A DNA stretch of 64,000 nt from Limihaloglobus sulfuriphilus (GTDB taxonomy: Bacteria; Planctomycetota; Phycisphaerae; Sedimentisphaerales; Sedimentisphaeraceae). Position 1 is the stretch's first letter; the number at the start of each line of letters is the position of its first letter. The translations under genes were made by a program, and so were the position numbers. Location of the stretch: assembly GCF_001999965.1 (NCBI RefSeq), contig NZ_CP019646.1, positions 1,364,001-1,428,000 of the forward strand. The letters run 5' to 3'. Positions 18,307-26,687 of this stretch are shown here, piece by piece. The notes beneath the pieces are model-generated. The model did not search any database. It saw only the letters and a program-made list of their open reading frames with translations, and was not told the origin of the DNA.

Positions 18307-19587
18307 TTACAAACCTTCCGCATCAGTTATTTCAACGCTGGAATCAACAATTTTATTCAATGCCTCAATTGGCGCATCTTTTGAACGGATGCTTTCCCAG
18401 TTAAATATGCAGAGGAATTTACATTTATCATCCGCAAGCGTATTATTGAGGGCAGAAACCCAGTTTTCAACAGTCCAGGGCTTACTCACCAAAAGCCATT
18501 CAACCGCCGCCCAATAGGGAGCGTCTGACTTTTTAAGGTTGCCAACTACAGCTTCGTCCTTCATTGGGTCTTCAGCGTTTTTATAAAAGCTCCAGCCGGG
18601 ACATGAATACTCATTCACAGCCGCGTCATACATAAGCTCACCTTCTTTCCAGCCCACACCATGGGTAAAGAGCTTATGCCGCGGCATACCTGCGGCCGCC
18701 GCTTCTTTAGATAAAAATGTCAGGTACCTTCTTGCTGCTTCGTAGAGGTCTTTTTCGGTTATATCGCCTTCGGTCCTGATACCTGCGGTCTTGATGGCGG
18801 CATAACCTATCTGGGTCACGCCGCGGCTCAGAACATCCTCGGTGACCAATCCGCTTGAAGGGTCATTACTTTCGGGCTGATCCAGCAGCTCGTTGCCGTT
18901 TGGGTAGTACCAGCTGTTCGCGCCGAGGGATGTTTCATGTCCAACCTTAACACCGACAAAGAGATCCTTCTGAGAGTCGGGCAGCTGACCGTACCAATCC
19001 AGTATAACCGGTATAATCTTGCGTATGCTCTCGCGGTTGGCTTCAAGAAACTCCGGACTCATCAGATTCGGCGCGGGAAGCACCCTAAGCTGTCTGCCCC
19101 AGTTTCTCCATGATATCTTTATCGCATAATCACTGTCCCACCATGTCCACTCAACATTTTTGCGGTTTTCGGGATCATATCCCGGCAGAGAATCATCCCA
19201 CCAGTTCCAGAGATCGGGGCGTGCGTCCCACCAATGCTCTCCGTCAAGGTGTATCATGACAGGAGTATCAGTCTTCTGAGCTGATTCGAGAAAATTTCTA
19301 AGCGAAGCTAAAACCGTCTCTTGTGAGGTTCTCAGATAAGAAAAAATGTATCCAAGCCCCACCTTGATGCGTGAGTTATCGTTTTTGGGAAATGACGACA
19401 TAACCTCGCGGAATATTTCAGGATTTATACTTTCCGGGCTCCCCTGGTAACTGCCCTCATCGGGGGCCCTCATAAGAAAAATATATTGAGTATCATCTTC
19501 CTGGTTTGCGGCTTTCATACCAAAACAAAAGCCCGAAAAGATTGAAATGATCAATAGCAAGTGAGTGCTGCGAGTGGTTATTTTCAT
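18307..19587 (-). CDS. Putative secreted TIM-barrel glycosidase, paralogue 2 of 3
   Basis: A 426-aa protein with a signal peptide (to ~residue 23-27). It matches the protein at 12023 along almost its whole length: LDGEHWWDARPDLWNWWD (~114-131), NVEWTWW, WRNWGRQLRVLPAPNLMSP, GHETS (Glu218, where paralogues have GWESS), YPNGNE, GYAAIKTAGIRTEGDITE, KLFTHGVGW and VEWLL. The pair of conserved Glu residues suggests a retaining glycoside hydrolase, but no CAZy family comes to mind. It lies 5 nt after the 495-aa sulfatase gene and is probably translated with it. The frame ends ~90 nt before the LacI gene, which has its own promoter. Confidence 0.7.
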   Translation of the reverse strand: MKITTRSTHLLLIISIFSGFCFGMKAANQEDDTQYIFLMRAPDEGSYQGSPESINPEIFREVMSSFPKNDNSRIKVGLGYIFSYLRTSQETVLASLRNFLESAQKTDTPVMIHLDGEHWWDARPDLWNWWDDSLPGYDPENRKNVEWTWWDSDYAIKISWRNWGRQLRVLPAPNLMSPEFLEANRESIRKIIPVILDWYGQLPDSQKDLFVGVKVGHETSLGANSWYYPNGNELLDQPESNDPSSGLVTEDVLSRGVTQIGYAAIKTAGIRTEGDITEKDLYEAARRYLTFLSKEAAAAGMPRHKLFTHGVGWKEGELMYDAAVNEYSCPGWSFYKNAEDPMKDEAVVGNLKKSDAPYWAAVEWLLVSKPWTVENWVSALNNTLADDKCKFLCIFNWESIRSKDAPIEALNKIVDSSVEITDAEGL

Positions 19588-19592
19588 GCTGT

Positions 19593-21080
19593 TTAGCCCT
19601 TTGAATGTCCTTGTGAATAATATTTGCGTAGAAAATTCCTGAGAACCTTTGCCTTCTCGGGATACTCTTTTATCCGATCGTCTTTTTCGTACGGGTCGGT
19701 CCTCAGGTTGAAAAGCTGACCTTCGGTATCCTCGTCGGGAGTAGGATGGTTTCCGGGCACAAATTCACCGTCGCCGCTGCCGTGTATATATTTCCAGTCG
19801 CCGCGGATGATTGCGAACATACCGCCGCGGCTGTGAAGCACTATACCTCTGTCCCTGTGAAGATTTTCCTCTCCAAAGAAAGCCGGAAGTATATTGCAGC
19901 TGTCCGGGCCGGCATATTCAGGGATATCGTTACCTAAGGCCGCCGCCAGAGTGGCAAGCATATCCGTAAGCACTGTAAGCTGATTGCTTTGAGAACCGGC
20001 TTTTATCTTACCCGGCCATTTTGCCACAAACGGAACCCTCAGCCCGCCTTCATAGATATCGCCTTTATCGCCCCGCCATTTGCCGTTGGGGTTGTAGTTA
20101 TACTCTGCAAACGCAGGCGTGCTGTCATCAACGCCGCCGTTATCACTGGTAAATATAAACAGCGTGCCGTTTTCAACGCCGCACTCTTTGAGAGTTTCCA
20201 TTATCTGGCCGACGGACCAGTCGGTCTCCATCACAAAATCGCCATAATCGCCGACATCACTTTTACCCTTGAATCTGCCGGCAGGGGTGTATGGGGTGTG
20301 AGGGCTGCTCGTAGGAAAATACAGGAAGAACGGCTCGTCCTTATTGTCCTTTATGTATTGCTGAGCTCTTATAGTAAGATCAGAGAGCACCTCATCTTCG
20401 TTCCACCTGGCATCTGAGCCGCCCTCCTGCAGATAACCCCTGATGCCGGCCTCGGGGCTTTGAATCATCCTGACCGGATCATCCGGGTCATGCCTGAATA
20501 TCGTGTCATTTTCCATATAGACATATGGGGGATAAAAATGACCAACCGGCAGACCAAAGAAATAATCAAAACCGATCTCATTGGGGCCGGGATGAATCGG
20601 CGGCCTGAAATGTGTTTCACCGTCAAAATCGTTCGGCGGATACATACGTGTACCAAGGTGCCATTTGCCGATACAGGCGGTCTTATAACCCTGTTCTTTG
20701 AATAGCGATGCGAGTGTGAAGCTGCCCGGCTCAACAAGCAGGGGAGTGTTAGCGATAACTCCTCTCTTGAGCCACGTCCGCCAGCAATACCGCCCGGTCA
20801 AAAGACCGTAGCGGCTCGGGGTGCATATCGCCGCCGGCGCGTGGGCGTTGGTGAACTTCATGCCCTGCTCGGCAAGCCGGTCGATATTCGGCGTCTTTAT
20901 CCGGTTTTCACCATAACAGCCGACATCGTTCCAGCCCATATCGTCCACGAAAAAGAAAACGACGTTGGGTTTTTTCGTTTTTGAATTACCTGCCGCCGAA
21001 GCAAACACGCCCGGATTTGAAAATATACCGGCAAACGCTCCCGCCGCCGCTGCTTTAAGGAAATCACGTCTATTGGACAT
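19593..21080 (-). CDS. Cys-type sulfatase (arylsulfatase A-like)
   Basis: A 495-aa exported sulfatase. The Tat signal is MSNRRDFLKAAAAG, the metal pair VDD is at 46-47, and the formylglycine motif CTPSR is at Cys86 followed by LLTGRYCWRTWLKRG, as in arylsulfatase A/GALNS-type S1 enzymes. Further conserved pieces are GKWHLGT (~145), SSPHTPYTPAGR (~258) and FTSDNGG (~305). No extra domain follows; the length is normal for the family. It would desulfate a polysaccharide in the periplasm or outside. It lies behind a strong hairpin after the 376-aa surface-protein gene, so its expression is probably lower than that of the surface proteins. Confidence 0.93.
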   Translation of the reverse strand: MSNRRDFLKAAAAGAFAGIFSNPGVFASAAGNSKTKKPNVVFFFVDDMGWNDVGCYGENRIKTPNIDRLAEQGMKFTNAHAPAAICTPSRYGLLTGRYCWRTWLKRGVIANTPLLVEPGSFTLASLFKEQGYKTACIGKWHLGTRMYPPNDFDGETHFRPPIHPGPNEIGFDYFFGLPVGHFYPPYVYMENDTIFRHDPDDPVRMIQSPEAGIRGYLQEGGSDARWNEDEVLSDLTIRAQQYIKDNKDEPFFLYFPTSSPHTPYTPAGRFKGKSDVGDYGDFVMETDWSVGQIMETLKECGVENGTLFIFTSDNGGVDDSTPAFAEYNYNPNGKWRGDKGDIYEGGLRVPFVAKWPGKIKAGSQSNQLTVLTDMLATLAAALGNDIPEYAGPDSCNILPAFFGEENLHRDRGIVLHSRGGMFAIIRGDWKYIHGSGDGEFVPGNHPTPDEDTEGQLFNLRTDPYEKDDRIKEYPEKAKVLRNFLRKYYSQGHSKG

Positions 21081-21104
21081 AGTTTTAAATCTGCTTATAA
21101 GAAG

Positions 21105-21132
21105 TAATTAAAAGCGGGCATTTCTGCCCGCT
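21105..21132 (-). terminator. Rho-independent terminator after the 376-aa surface protein
   Basis: AGCGGGCA (21113-21120), a 4-nt loop and TGCCCGCT (21125-21132) form a perfect 8-bp stem, with TTTTAATT after it on the minus strand. It may attenuate transcription into the sulfatase gene. Confidence 0.8.
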
Positions 21133-21149
21133 GTTTGTGTTATGCTGTA

Positions 21150-22280
21150 TTACTCAACGCCTGTCAGCCATTCAGCCGCAAGCATTGCAAAGTCTGTCAG
21201 GTCAACAGAGCCGTCGCCGGAAATATCACCCTGCGGTGTAACGCCTGTGGCGGTTACAACTGTCTGATCGAGGTCAACATCATAAACGGCCTCGATATTG
21301 CCGATGCCGCCGTCAGCTACGAGAGTACCTGCGGCAACCATATCAGCAACCCTTGTCTCAACCTTGTCACCGGAGAGTATCAGCTTGCCCCAGACGATAT
21401 CTACCTGGCCGTTCATGACCCAGACGTCGCCGGCGTACATTGTGCCGTCAATAATCTTGATATACCCGTATTTATCAGGGCTCAGGCTGTCGGGATCCTC
21501 GTTCCAGCCAAGCAGTACCACTCCGCCGGTGCCGTCAGGCTTTGGCGGACAGTTAAACTCGCCTCCGGTCTCGATATAGAGCTCAGCCCTTCCTTTGGGG
21601 CCAAGGGTTACAGGGTAATCCTGATCATCTGCCGTACTGGCATTGAGAACACCGCCTCTTTTGATGGTAATGGTGCTTGTCTTTTCGATTGCATCCTGCA
21701 TGAAACATACGTTTAATTTGTTTGTATTGAAGGTGCCCCCGTCAACAACAAGTTTACCGACAGAATCAACAGGATCGTTTCCGCCGATTAAAGTAACGTC
21801 GGAAATATTTACCGTTCCGCCGTTTACAAACATATCACCCTCTGCGTCACAGCCGATGTAGATTGTAGGAGTATCAACCGTGCCCGCACTTTCGACATAG
21901 AAAATACCGTGTCCGAGATGATCCGGATTCGTGGATACAGAAATATGAGTTGTCGCCGTCACACTTCCATCGTCAAGACGAAGCACAATAGGAGATCCGC
22001 CCGAAGATACCTCCAGCGTATCAGCAAGTGCGGCATACCCTTCACTGATGTGAACAATCTCACCTACATTGTTAATGACAACGCGGTCTGTCTCATTGGG
22101 CAGGCGGAACGGCCAGACAGGGCTGCCGTCGTTCCAGTCACTCCAGTTAAACATATCTGACCACTCAATGGCATCTCCATCACCGGTCCATAAAACAGTT
22201 TCGGAAATGGCAGGCGAAACAGTGAGTAATAATCCAAATATTGAAACGAAGAACAATCTTCTGTATAATACCTTATTCAT
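21150..22280 (-). CDS. Secreted repeat protein with C-terminal dockerin-like EF-hand
   Basis: A 376-aa exported protein. After the signal peptide it starts with a WTGDGDAIEWSDMFNWSDW module and continues with Gly-rich beta-helix-like repeats (GGTVNISDVTLIGG, DGGTFNTNKLNV). It closes with a single dockerin-like calcium loop, GDISGDGSVDLTDFAMLAAEW. There is no PEP-CTERM tail. It is close in layout and sequence to the gene at 22334 and looks like a tandem duplication. GGAG precedes the ATG at 22280; an in-frame ATG at 22292 overlaps that ribosome-binding site. The role is unknown; a surface-bound or matrix protein induced with the degradation enzymes is a reasonable guess. Confidence 0.75.
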   Translation of the reverse strand: MNKVLYRRLFFVSIFGLLLTVSPAISETVLWTGDGDAIEWSDMFNWSDWNDGSPVWPFRLPNETDRVVINNVGEIVHISEGYAALADTLEVSSGGSPIVLRLDDGSVTATTHISVSTNPDHLGHGIFYVESAGTVDTPTIYIGCDAEGDMFVNGGTVNISDVTLIGGNDPVDSVGKLVVDGGTFNTNKLNVCFMQDAIEKTSTITIKRGGVLNASTADDQDYPVTLGPKGRAELYIETGGEFNCPPKPDGTGGVVLLGWNEDPDSLSPDKYGYIKIIDGTMYAGDVWVMNGQVDIVWGKLILSGDKVETRVADMVAAGTLVADGGIGNIEAVYDVDLDQTVVTATGVTPQGDISGDGSVDLTDFAMLAAEWLTGVE

Positions 22281-22333
22281 AATAAACTCCATTAGTATAG
22301 TTTAGTTGTTATTATTATTTACAGAGCCTGGAC

Positions 22334-23485
22334 TTACTTGAGCCAGTCATTGGCAATAATCATCATATCATTGATATCCACGATATAATCTCCTGTAATA
22401 TCTGCCTTTGGGCGCACATTTGAAGCTGTAACCACGGTCTGATCCATATCAGCGTCATATTCAAACTCGACAGTACCGTCGCCGCCGTCGGCTACGATTA
22501 CGCCCGCAGAGACAAGCGTGGGTATCCTGCCGGTACCGGTAGAAGTTTTATCTCCGGCGAGAATCAGTTCGCCCCAGAGAATATTTATCTGCCCGCTGTC
22601 AGCGGAGTTGTATCTTACCCATATATCCTGGGCGTACATGGTTCCATCTTCAATCTCGATATAGCCGAACCTGTTGGGATTGAGCGGAACGTCAACATCA
22701 TTGATCCAGCCGATAAGGACAATTCCTCCGCCGCCGCCGGAGCTTGGCGGGCAGTTAAATGTACCGCCGGACTGGATGTACATCTCACCCCGGCCTTTGC
22801 CGCCCAGACTCAGAGGATAGGTGTTGTCACTGTTTATATTCAGGTTGAGCACACCGCCGTTTTTGATTACAACAGTACTTGTTTTCTCGGTACCGTTAGC
22901 GTAGCTTGCAACATTCATGGACTTGGAGTTGAACGTGCCCCCGTCAACTACAAGAAGCCCCTCAGAATCTTCAGGATCATCGCGTCCGAGCCAGGTTTGC
23001 GCCGCCACATCAACAGTGCCGCCATTTACAAACATCTCGCCCTTAGCTGTACGGCCGATATACATGTGGTTATTGCAGTCAATATAGCCCTGGCTCTCGA
23101 CATATACAATACCATGCCCGTTAAAGTCTGCGTTTGCCGTGAGCTTCATCTCTCCTGCGGTTGTTACACTGCCGTTAATGACTTTTAAAGTAGTCACAGC
23201 GCTTCCGATAGAAACCTCAAGGCCGTTGGCCAGAGCCGCGAAACCATCGTTGATCTCAACGACCGCGCCGGCCTTGTTGATCATAACCCTGTCGGTTTCA
23301 TTGGGCAGTCTGAAAGGCCAGATCGGATCACCGGCATTATAATCAGCCCAGTTATCAACATCTGACCAGTTCACACCGTCGCCGTCGCCTACCCAGTCAA
23401 CAAGCGCGGAAAACGAATCAGAAATGCAAAACAGAAAAACTGAAACCACCAATAAAAACAATAATCTGCACGATAGCTTTTTCAT
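22334..23485 (-). CDS. Secreted repeat protein, paralogue of the 376-aa protein
   Basis: A 383-aa exported protein, first gene behind promoter/operator C. It has the same plan as its downstream neighbour: signal peptide, VGDGDGVNWSDVDNWADY module, Gly-rich repeats (GGTVDVAAQTWLG, DGGTFNSKSMNVA), and a single dockerin-like loop at the end (DITGDYIVDINDMMIIANDW). Shared words such as PIWPFRLPNETDRVMIN and DEDPEDS/DPVDS-type segments support a tandem duplication. The ATG at 23485 has GGAG 8 nt upstream. No catalytic motif is visible. As the first gene of the unit it may be made in large amounts. Confidence 0.75.
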   Translation of the reverse strand: MKKLSCRLLFLLVVSVFLFCISDSFSALVDWVGDGDGVNWSDVDNWADYNAGDPIWPFRLPNETDRVMINKAGAVVEINDGFAALANGLEVSIGSAVTTLKVINGSVTTAGEMKLTANADFNGHGIVYVESQGYIDCNNHMYIGRTAKGEMFVNGGTVDVAAQTWLGRDDPEDSEGLLVVDGGTFNSKSMNVASYANGTEKTSTVVIKNGGVLNLNINSDNTYPLSLGGKGRGEMYIQSGGTFNCPPSSGGGGGIVLIGWINDVDVPLNPNRFGYIEIEDGTMYAQDIWVRYNSADSGQINILWGELILAGDKTSTGTGRIPTLVSAGVIVADGGDGTVEFEYDADMDQTVVTASNVRPKADITGDYIVDINDMMIIANDWLK

Positions 23486-23590
23486 AATAAACTCCATATA
23501 AAACTATTCTTTATTAAGCCGCCGGATACACTCTGCAGGCCAGAGACCCCGGCAACTTTACTATTACTGCATTAAACTACCAATAAGGTT

Positions 23591-23634
23591 ATTAAACCGT
23601 TTTAGATTATCCTTAAAAAACGATAAGATGTCAA
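23591..23634 (-). promoter_or_regulatory. Promoter C with LacI-type operator
   Basis: On the minus strand: TTGACA (23629-23634), a 17-bp spacer, GATAAT (23606-23611), then the operator (23591-23606, ATTAAACCGTTTTAGA). A partial second copy, TTTAAACCG, lies upstream at 23653-23661. Confidence 0.82.
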
Positions 23635-23690
23635 CTTTTTTCTGAAAATACTTTTAAACCGCACATTGATATAAGTTTACAAACACAAGT

Positions 23691-26684
23691 TTAGTTTTGA
23701 CAATTGCCCCGATAAATTGAATGCACGCCCTCCGCCGAGACCGGGACAGAAAATTGGCTTCCCGATAGTGTGATATAATCCACGTCTCCGGCATAAGTAA
23801 AATGCTCTGAGCTGCTTCGGTGAGAGTTTGCCTCAAACGATATATTATTAGCATTATTGATATATACATCGGTATCTGACGACGCCCTGAAAATACAATT
23901 CTCTATAGATATTTCGGTATTTAAAGCGATGTCATAGTCGAACTTAAGGGCGATGCTGTTTAAATCCATATAGCAATTTCTGACAAGAACATCCCGTGGA
24001 TTACCAAGAGAATCCTCAAACAGAATCGCGGCTATCAGAGCCCTGTCAAAATGGGAGTTGAAAATCCTGTGACCGCCGGCACCTGAAATGCGTGATCCGT
24101 ATCCGCCGCTGCAGTAGCCATCTTCGACAATGCAATCCCAGCCGTCGAGCCAGATGCCCCAGCCATCTGCATGAACGGTGCAGCTCCGCAGATAGTTCCG
24201 GCGTGACTGATGCCTCAGAACGATTCCGCTGCCAGTGGTATTTATCAGCCTGATTCGGTCAAGCGTACTGTCTCTCATATCAGTAAAACGGAAAATATTG
24301 CTTACCGAACGGCCTTGATATGAACCGCCGTCAAAGCATATTTTTGTTATATATACGCCGCTAACCGCCTCTTCTGCTGTAATCATAGCCGGCATATCAG
24401 CACCTGCCAGTATTTTACTGGCGGTATTTGCGTCGCCGTCCCCCAGAAGTATGACTCCGCTCTTGAGATAAATAGAGCTTGTTATTTTATACGCTCCTTT
24501 AGGCAGATAAACAATATCTCCGGCATCCGCCGTGTTTATTGCCTGCTGAATCGCAACGGTATCGTCTGCGTAGGCATTGCCCGAGGCGCCGTAATCTTTT
24601 ACATTTATAACCGGCCGGCCCATCGGCGTTACTATATCTTTTTTGCCGAAAGCCGCATAACCAAAATCCTCTTCCAGATGGCCGGCCTCTGAATCAAGCG
24701 ATTGTTCTTCTTCAATAAAGCACTCAACTCCGCCTTTGGCAAAGCCCGACTCGAAAAACCGCCAGGACGCGGTATCTGAATCATTGCAGCTCTGCATTGA
24801 ACCTAAGAAAAAAGGCTCCTTAAAGCTGCTGCCATAGCTGACCCAGCGTGCTTCGCTGCCCAGTGCTGTACTGCCTACACGGATATCACCTTCTTTTGAC
24901 CACCCTGGCGAAATCCCAATATAGTTAATATTTTCCGTCCCATGCGCCGCGGCTGATGACTCCTGATTTTGGAGATACGCCTTGAACCCCTGAGTAGAAC
25001 AAATTGAATAACCCCACACATCCGCTAAAATCCCATAATCAAGGTAATCTACGCTGGAGTCATCGTTTAAATCAGACTTAATGCCGCTGTTCTGATTAAG
25101 CCAGTCTGCCGCGAAAGCTGAAAGGTCAGAGATATTTATATTGTCGTCATTGTTAAAGTCAGCGCCGCGGCACCGGTCAAAAACGCCTATGTCTTTAATC
25201 CGTACTACTGCGGTATTTATGTCATTGTCACCGGCCAGTTGAGCAAAAACAATCGGTGTTGTTTCAAAACTGCCGGCAAATTCGAAAGAATCCCACTCTC
25301 CGGCAGCCTGAACATCCCGAACCGCCTCAACGCTCAACCCGTCCAGCGAATGCCGCCCCTGCTCAATCGCAAAACAGTGTATAACCTCCGCGGCGTGAAC
25401 GCCGTCGAGATAATCCCATTCCTCAAGCAGCAGTTCAAAACCGCTGCAATCAACATTCCTCACCCGTGTTACGCACGGCTCCGGATCTCTGGCTGAGACA
25501 GTTTGTGCGATGACTACAGGAATACCGTCAAAAGGCTCTGAAAAGTCAACTCTCATCCAGCCGTCCGGCCCGGGATTCCAGATCACGGCCTCAGACCAGA
25601 ACTGCGGACTATCCGCCGGCCAGTCGCTTACAGAAAATTCATTGCCAACAGAGCAGGAATTATATCCGGGGATGGCCAGATCCGCGGCGGCAAAAAGGTT
25701 GTCGGTGAATGAAATCCTGTCTGAAACTCCCGTCGTTTTTACGTTATACCCGCAGGCGGGATTTGATGATTTGAACCGATTTTTGGCAATGCTGATATTG
25801 CTTGCGTTGTTAAGCTCGATATCCGTCTCATAATTATTTGAAAAATCACAATTTGTCACAGTTGCAAAGCAATTGAAATCAGCATCTGCAAAAGAAAAAG
25901 AGATGCCCGCATTAAGATTGTTTTCAAACAAGCACTCCGAGACGGCTATATTGCAGTTATAACCCTCTGGGTTTGTAACAGTTATGCCGTTGTAACAGTT
26001 TTCAAATTTACATCTGCGGTACAAATTCCCGCCGTATCTCTCTTCGAGCAGCCCCATGCCGCCTGTAACAACAAGGCCGTTTACATAAGAATCGCTTGAG
26101 CCAAGCCGGAGAGCATAATAATTGCCCGAGATTTGGATCTGTGAATTTACAAACCAATTGACCCAGGAACCGGCATAGTTTTCTGTCCAGCGAGAATAGA
26201 TTCCGCCGCCGCTGACATTATGTATTTTTATCCCTGCGACCCTGCTGCCGAGAAAATCCTGTAAATCCAGAACCCAGCCGATAGTCCAACCGGTATCTTC
26301 CCCGCCGTCAAAGGTGAGATTCTCAATATTTAGGTGATGTCCGTTCAGTTTAGCAGTACGTATCATTGAGGGCAGGCTTGCGCCGGCCTTTATTACACTG
26401 CCGCCGGGGCTATCATCATGACCATCGCCAAGAATAGAGATACAGTTGTATAGTGTTATAGTGTCTGTAATAACGTAAACACCCCGGGGCATATAAACAG
26501 TCCCGCTCTTGCCGTAGCTGTTATAAGCCGCGTCAACGGCTGCCTGTATAGCCGCGGTATCGTCCGCTTCGCCGTCGCCGAAAGCGCCGTAATCCTTAAC
26601 ATTAAAGTAAGCATAATTATCCGTTTGCGATAAAACAGGGAAAACGCAAAAAAACGCGGCTGTAAGAACGGCTGCAAATTTCAC
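23691..26684 (-). CDS. Two-headed pectate-lyase-3-like protein with internal dockerin
   Basis: A 997-aa secreted protein with two right-handed beta-helix domains of the Pectate_lyase_3 type. The first is at ~25-350 (NVKDYGAFGDGEADDTAAIQ), the second at ~690-997 (NVKDYGASGNAYADDTVAIQ). Between them lie H-type-lectin-like beta domains (~360-500 and ~590-680) around a paired dockerin-like repeat (~510-560, DFNNDDNINISDLSAF and DLNDDSSVDYLDY). An internal dockerin is unusual; most are terminal. The fold fits polysaccharide lyases and glycoside hydrolases, but no catalytic residues can be assigned. It begins 3 nt after the 470-aa sulfatase stop codon and is the last gene of operon D. Confidence 0.8.
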   Translation of the reverse strand: MKFAAVLTAAFFCVFPVLSQTDNYAYFNVKDYGAFGDGEADDTAAIQAAVDAAYNSYGKSGTVYMPRGVYVITDTITLYNCISILGDGHDDSPGGSVIKAGASLPSMIRTAKLNGHHLNIENLTFDGGEDTGWTIGWVLDLQDFLGSRVAGIKIHNVSGGGIYSRWTENYAGSWVNWFVNSQIQISGNYYALRLGSSDSYVNGLVVTGGMGLLEERYGGNLYRRCKFENCYNGITVTNPEGYNCNIAVSECLFENNLNAGISFSFADADFNCFATVTNCDFSNNYETDIELNNASNISIAKNRFKSSNPACGYNVKTTGVSDRISFTDNLFAAADLAIPGYNSCSVGNEFSVSDWPADSPQFWSEAVIWNPGPDGWMRVDFSEPFDGIPVVIAQTVSARDPEPCVTRVRNVDCSGFELLLEEWDYLDGVHAAEVIHCFAIEQGRHSLDGLSVEAVRDVQAAGEWDSFEFAGSFETTPIVFAQLAGDNDINTAVVRIKDIGVFDRCRGADFNNDDNINISDLSAFAADWLNQNSGIKSDLNDDSSVDYLDYGILADVWGYSICSTQGFKAYLQNQESSAAAHGTENINYIGISPGWSKEGDIRVGSTALGSEARWVSYGSSFKEPFFLGSMQSCNDSDTASWRFFESGFAKGGVECFIEEEQSLDSEAGHLEEDFGYAAFGKKDIVTPMGRPVINVKDYGASGNAYADDTVAIQQAINTADAGDIVYLPKGAYKITSSIYLKSGVILLGDGDANTASKILAGADMPAMITAEEAVSGVYITKICFDGGSYQGRSVSNIFRFTDMRDSTLDRIRLINTTGSGIVLRHQSRRNYLRSCTVHADGWGIWLDGWDCIVEDGYCSGGYGSRISGAGGHRIFNSHFDRALIAAILFEDSLGNPRDVLVRNCYMDLNSIALKFDYDIALNTEISIENCIFRASSDTDVYINNANNISFEANSHRSSSEHFTYAGDVDYITLSGSQFSVPVSAEGVHSIYRGNCQN

Positions 26685-26687
26685 AGG

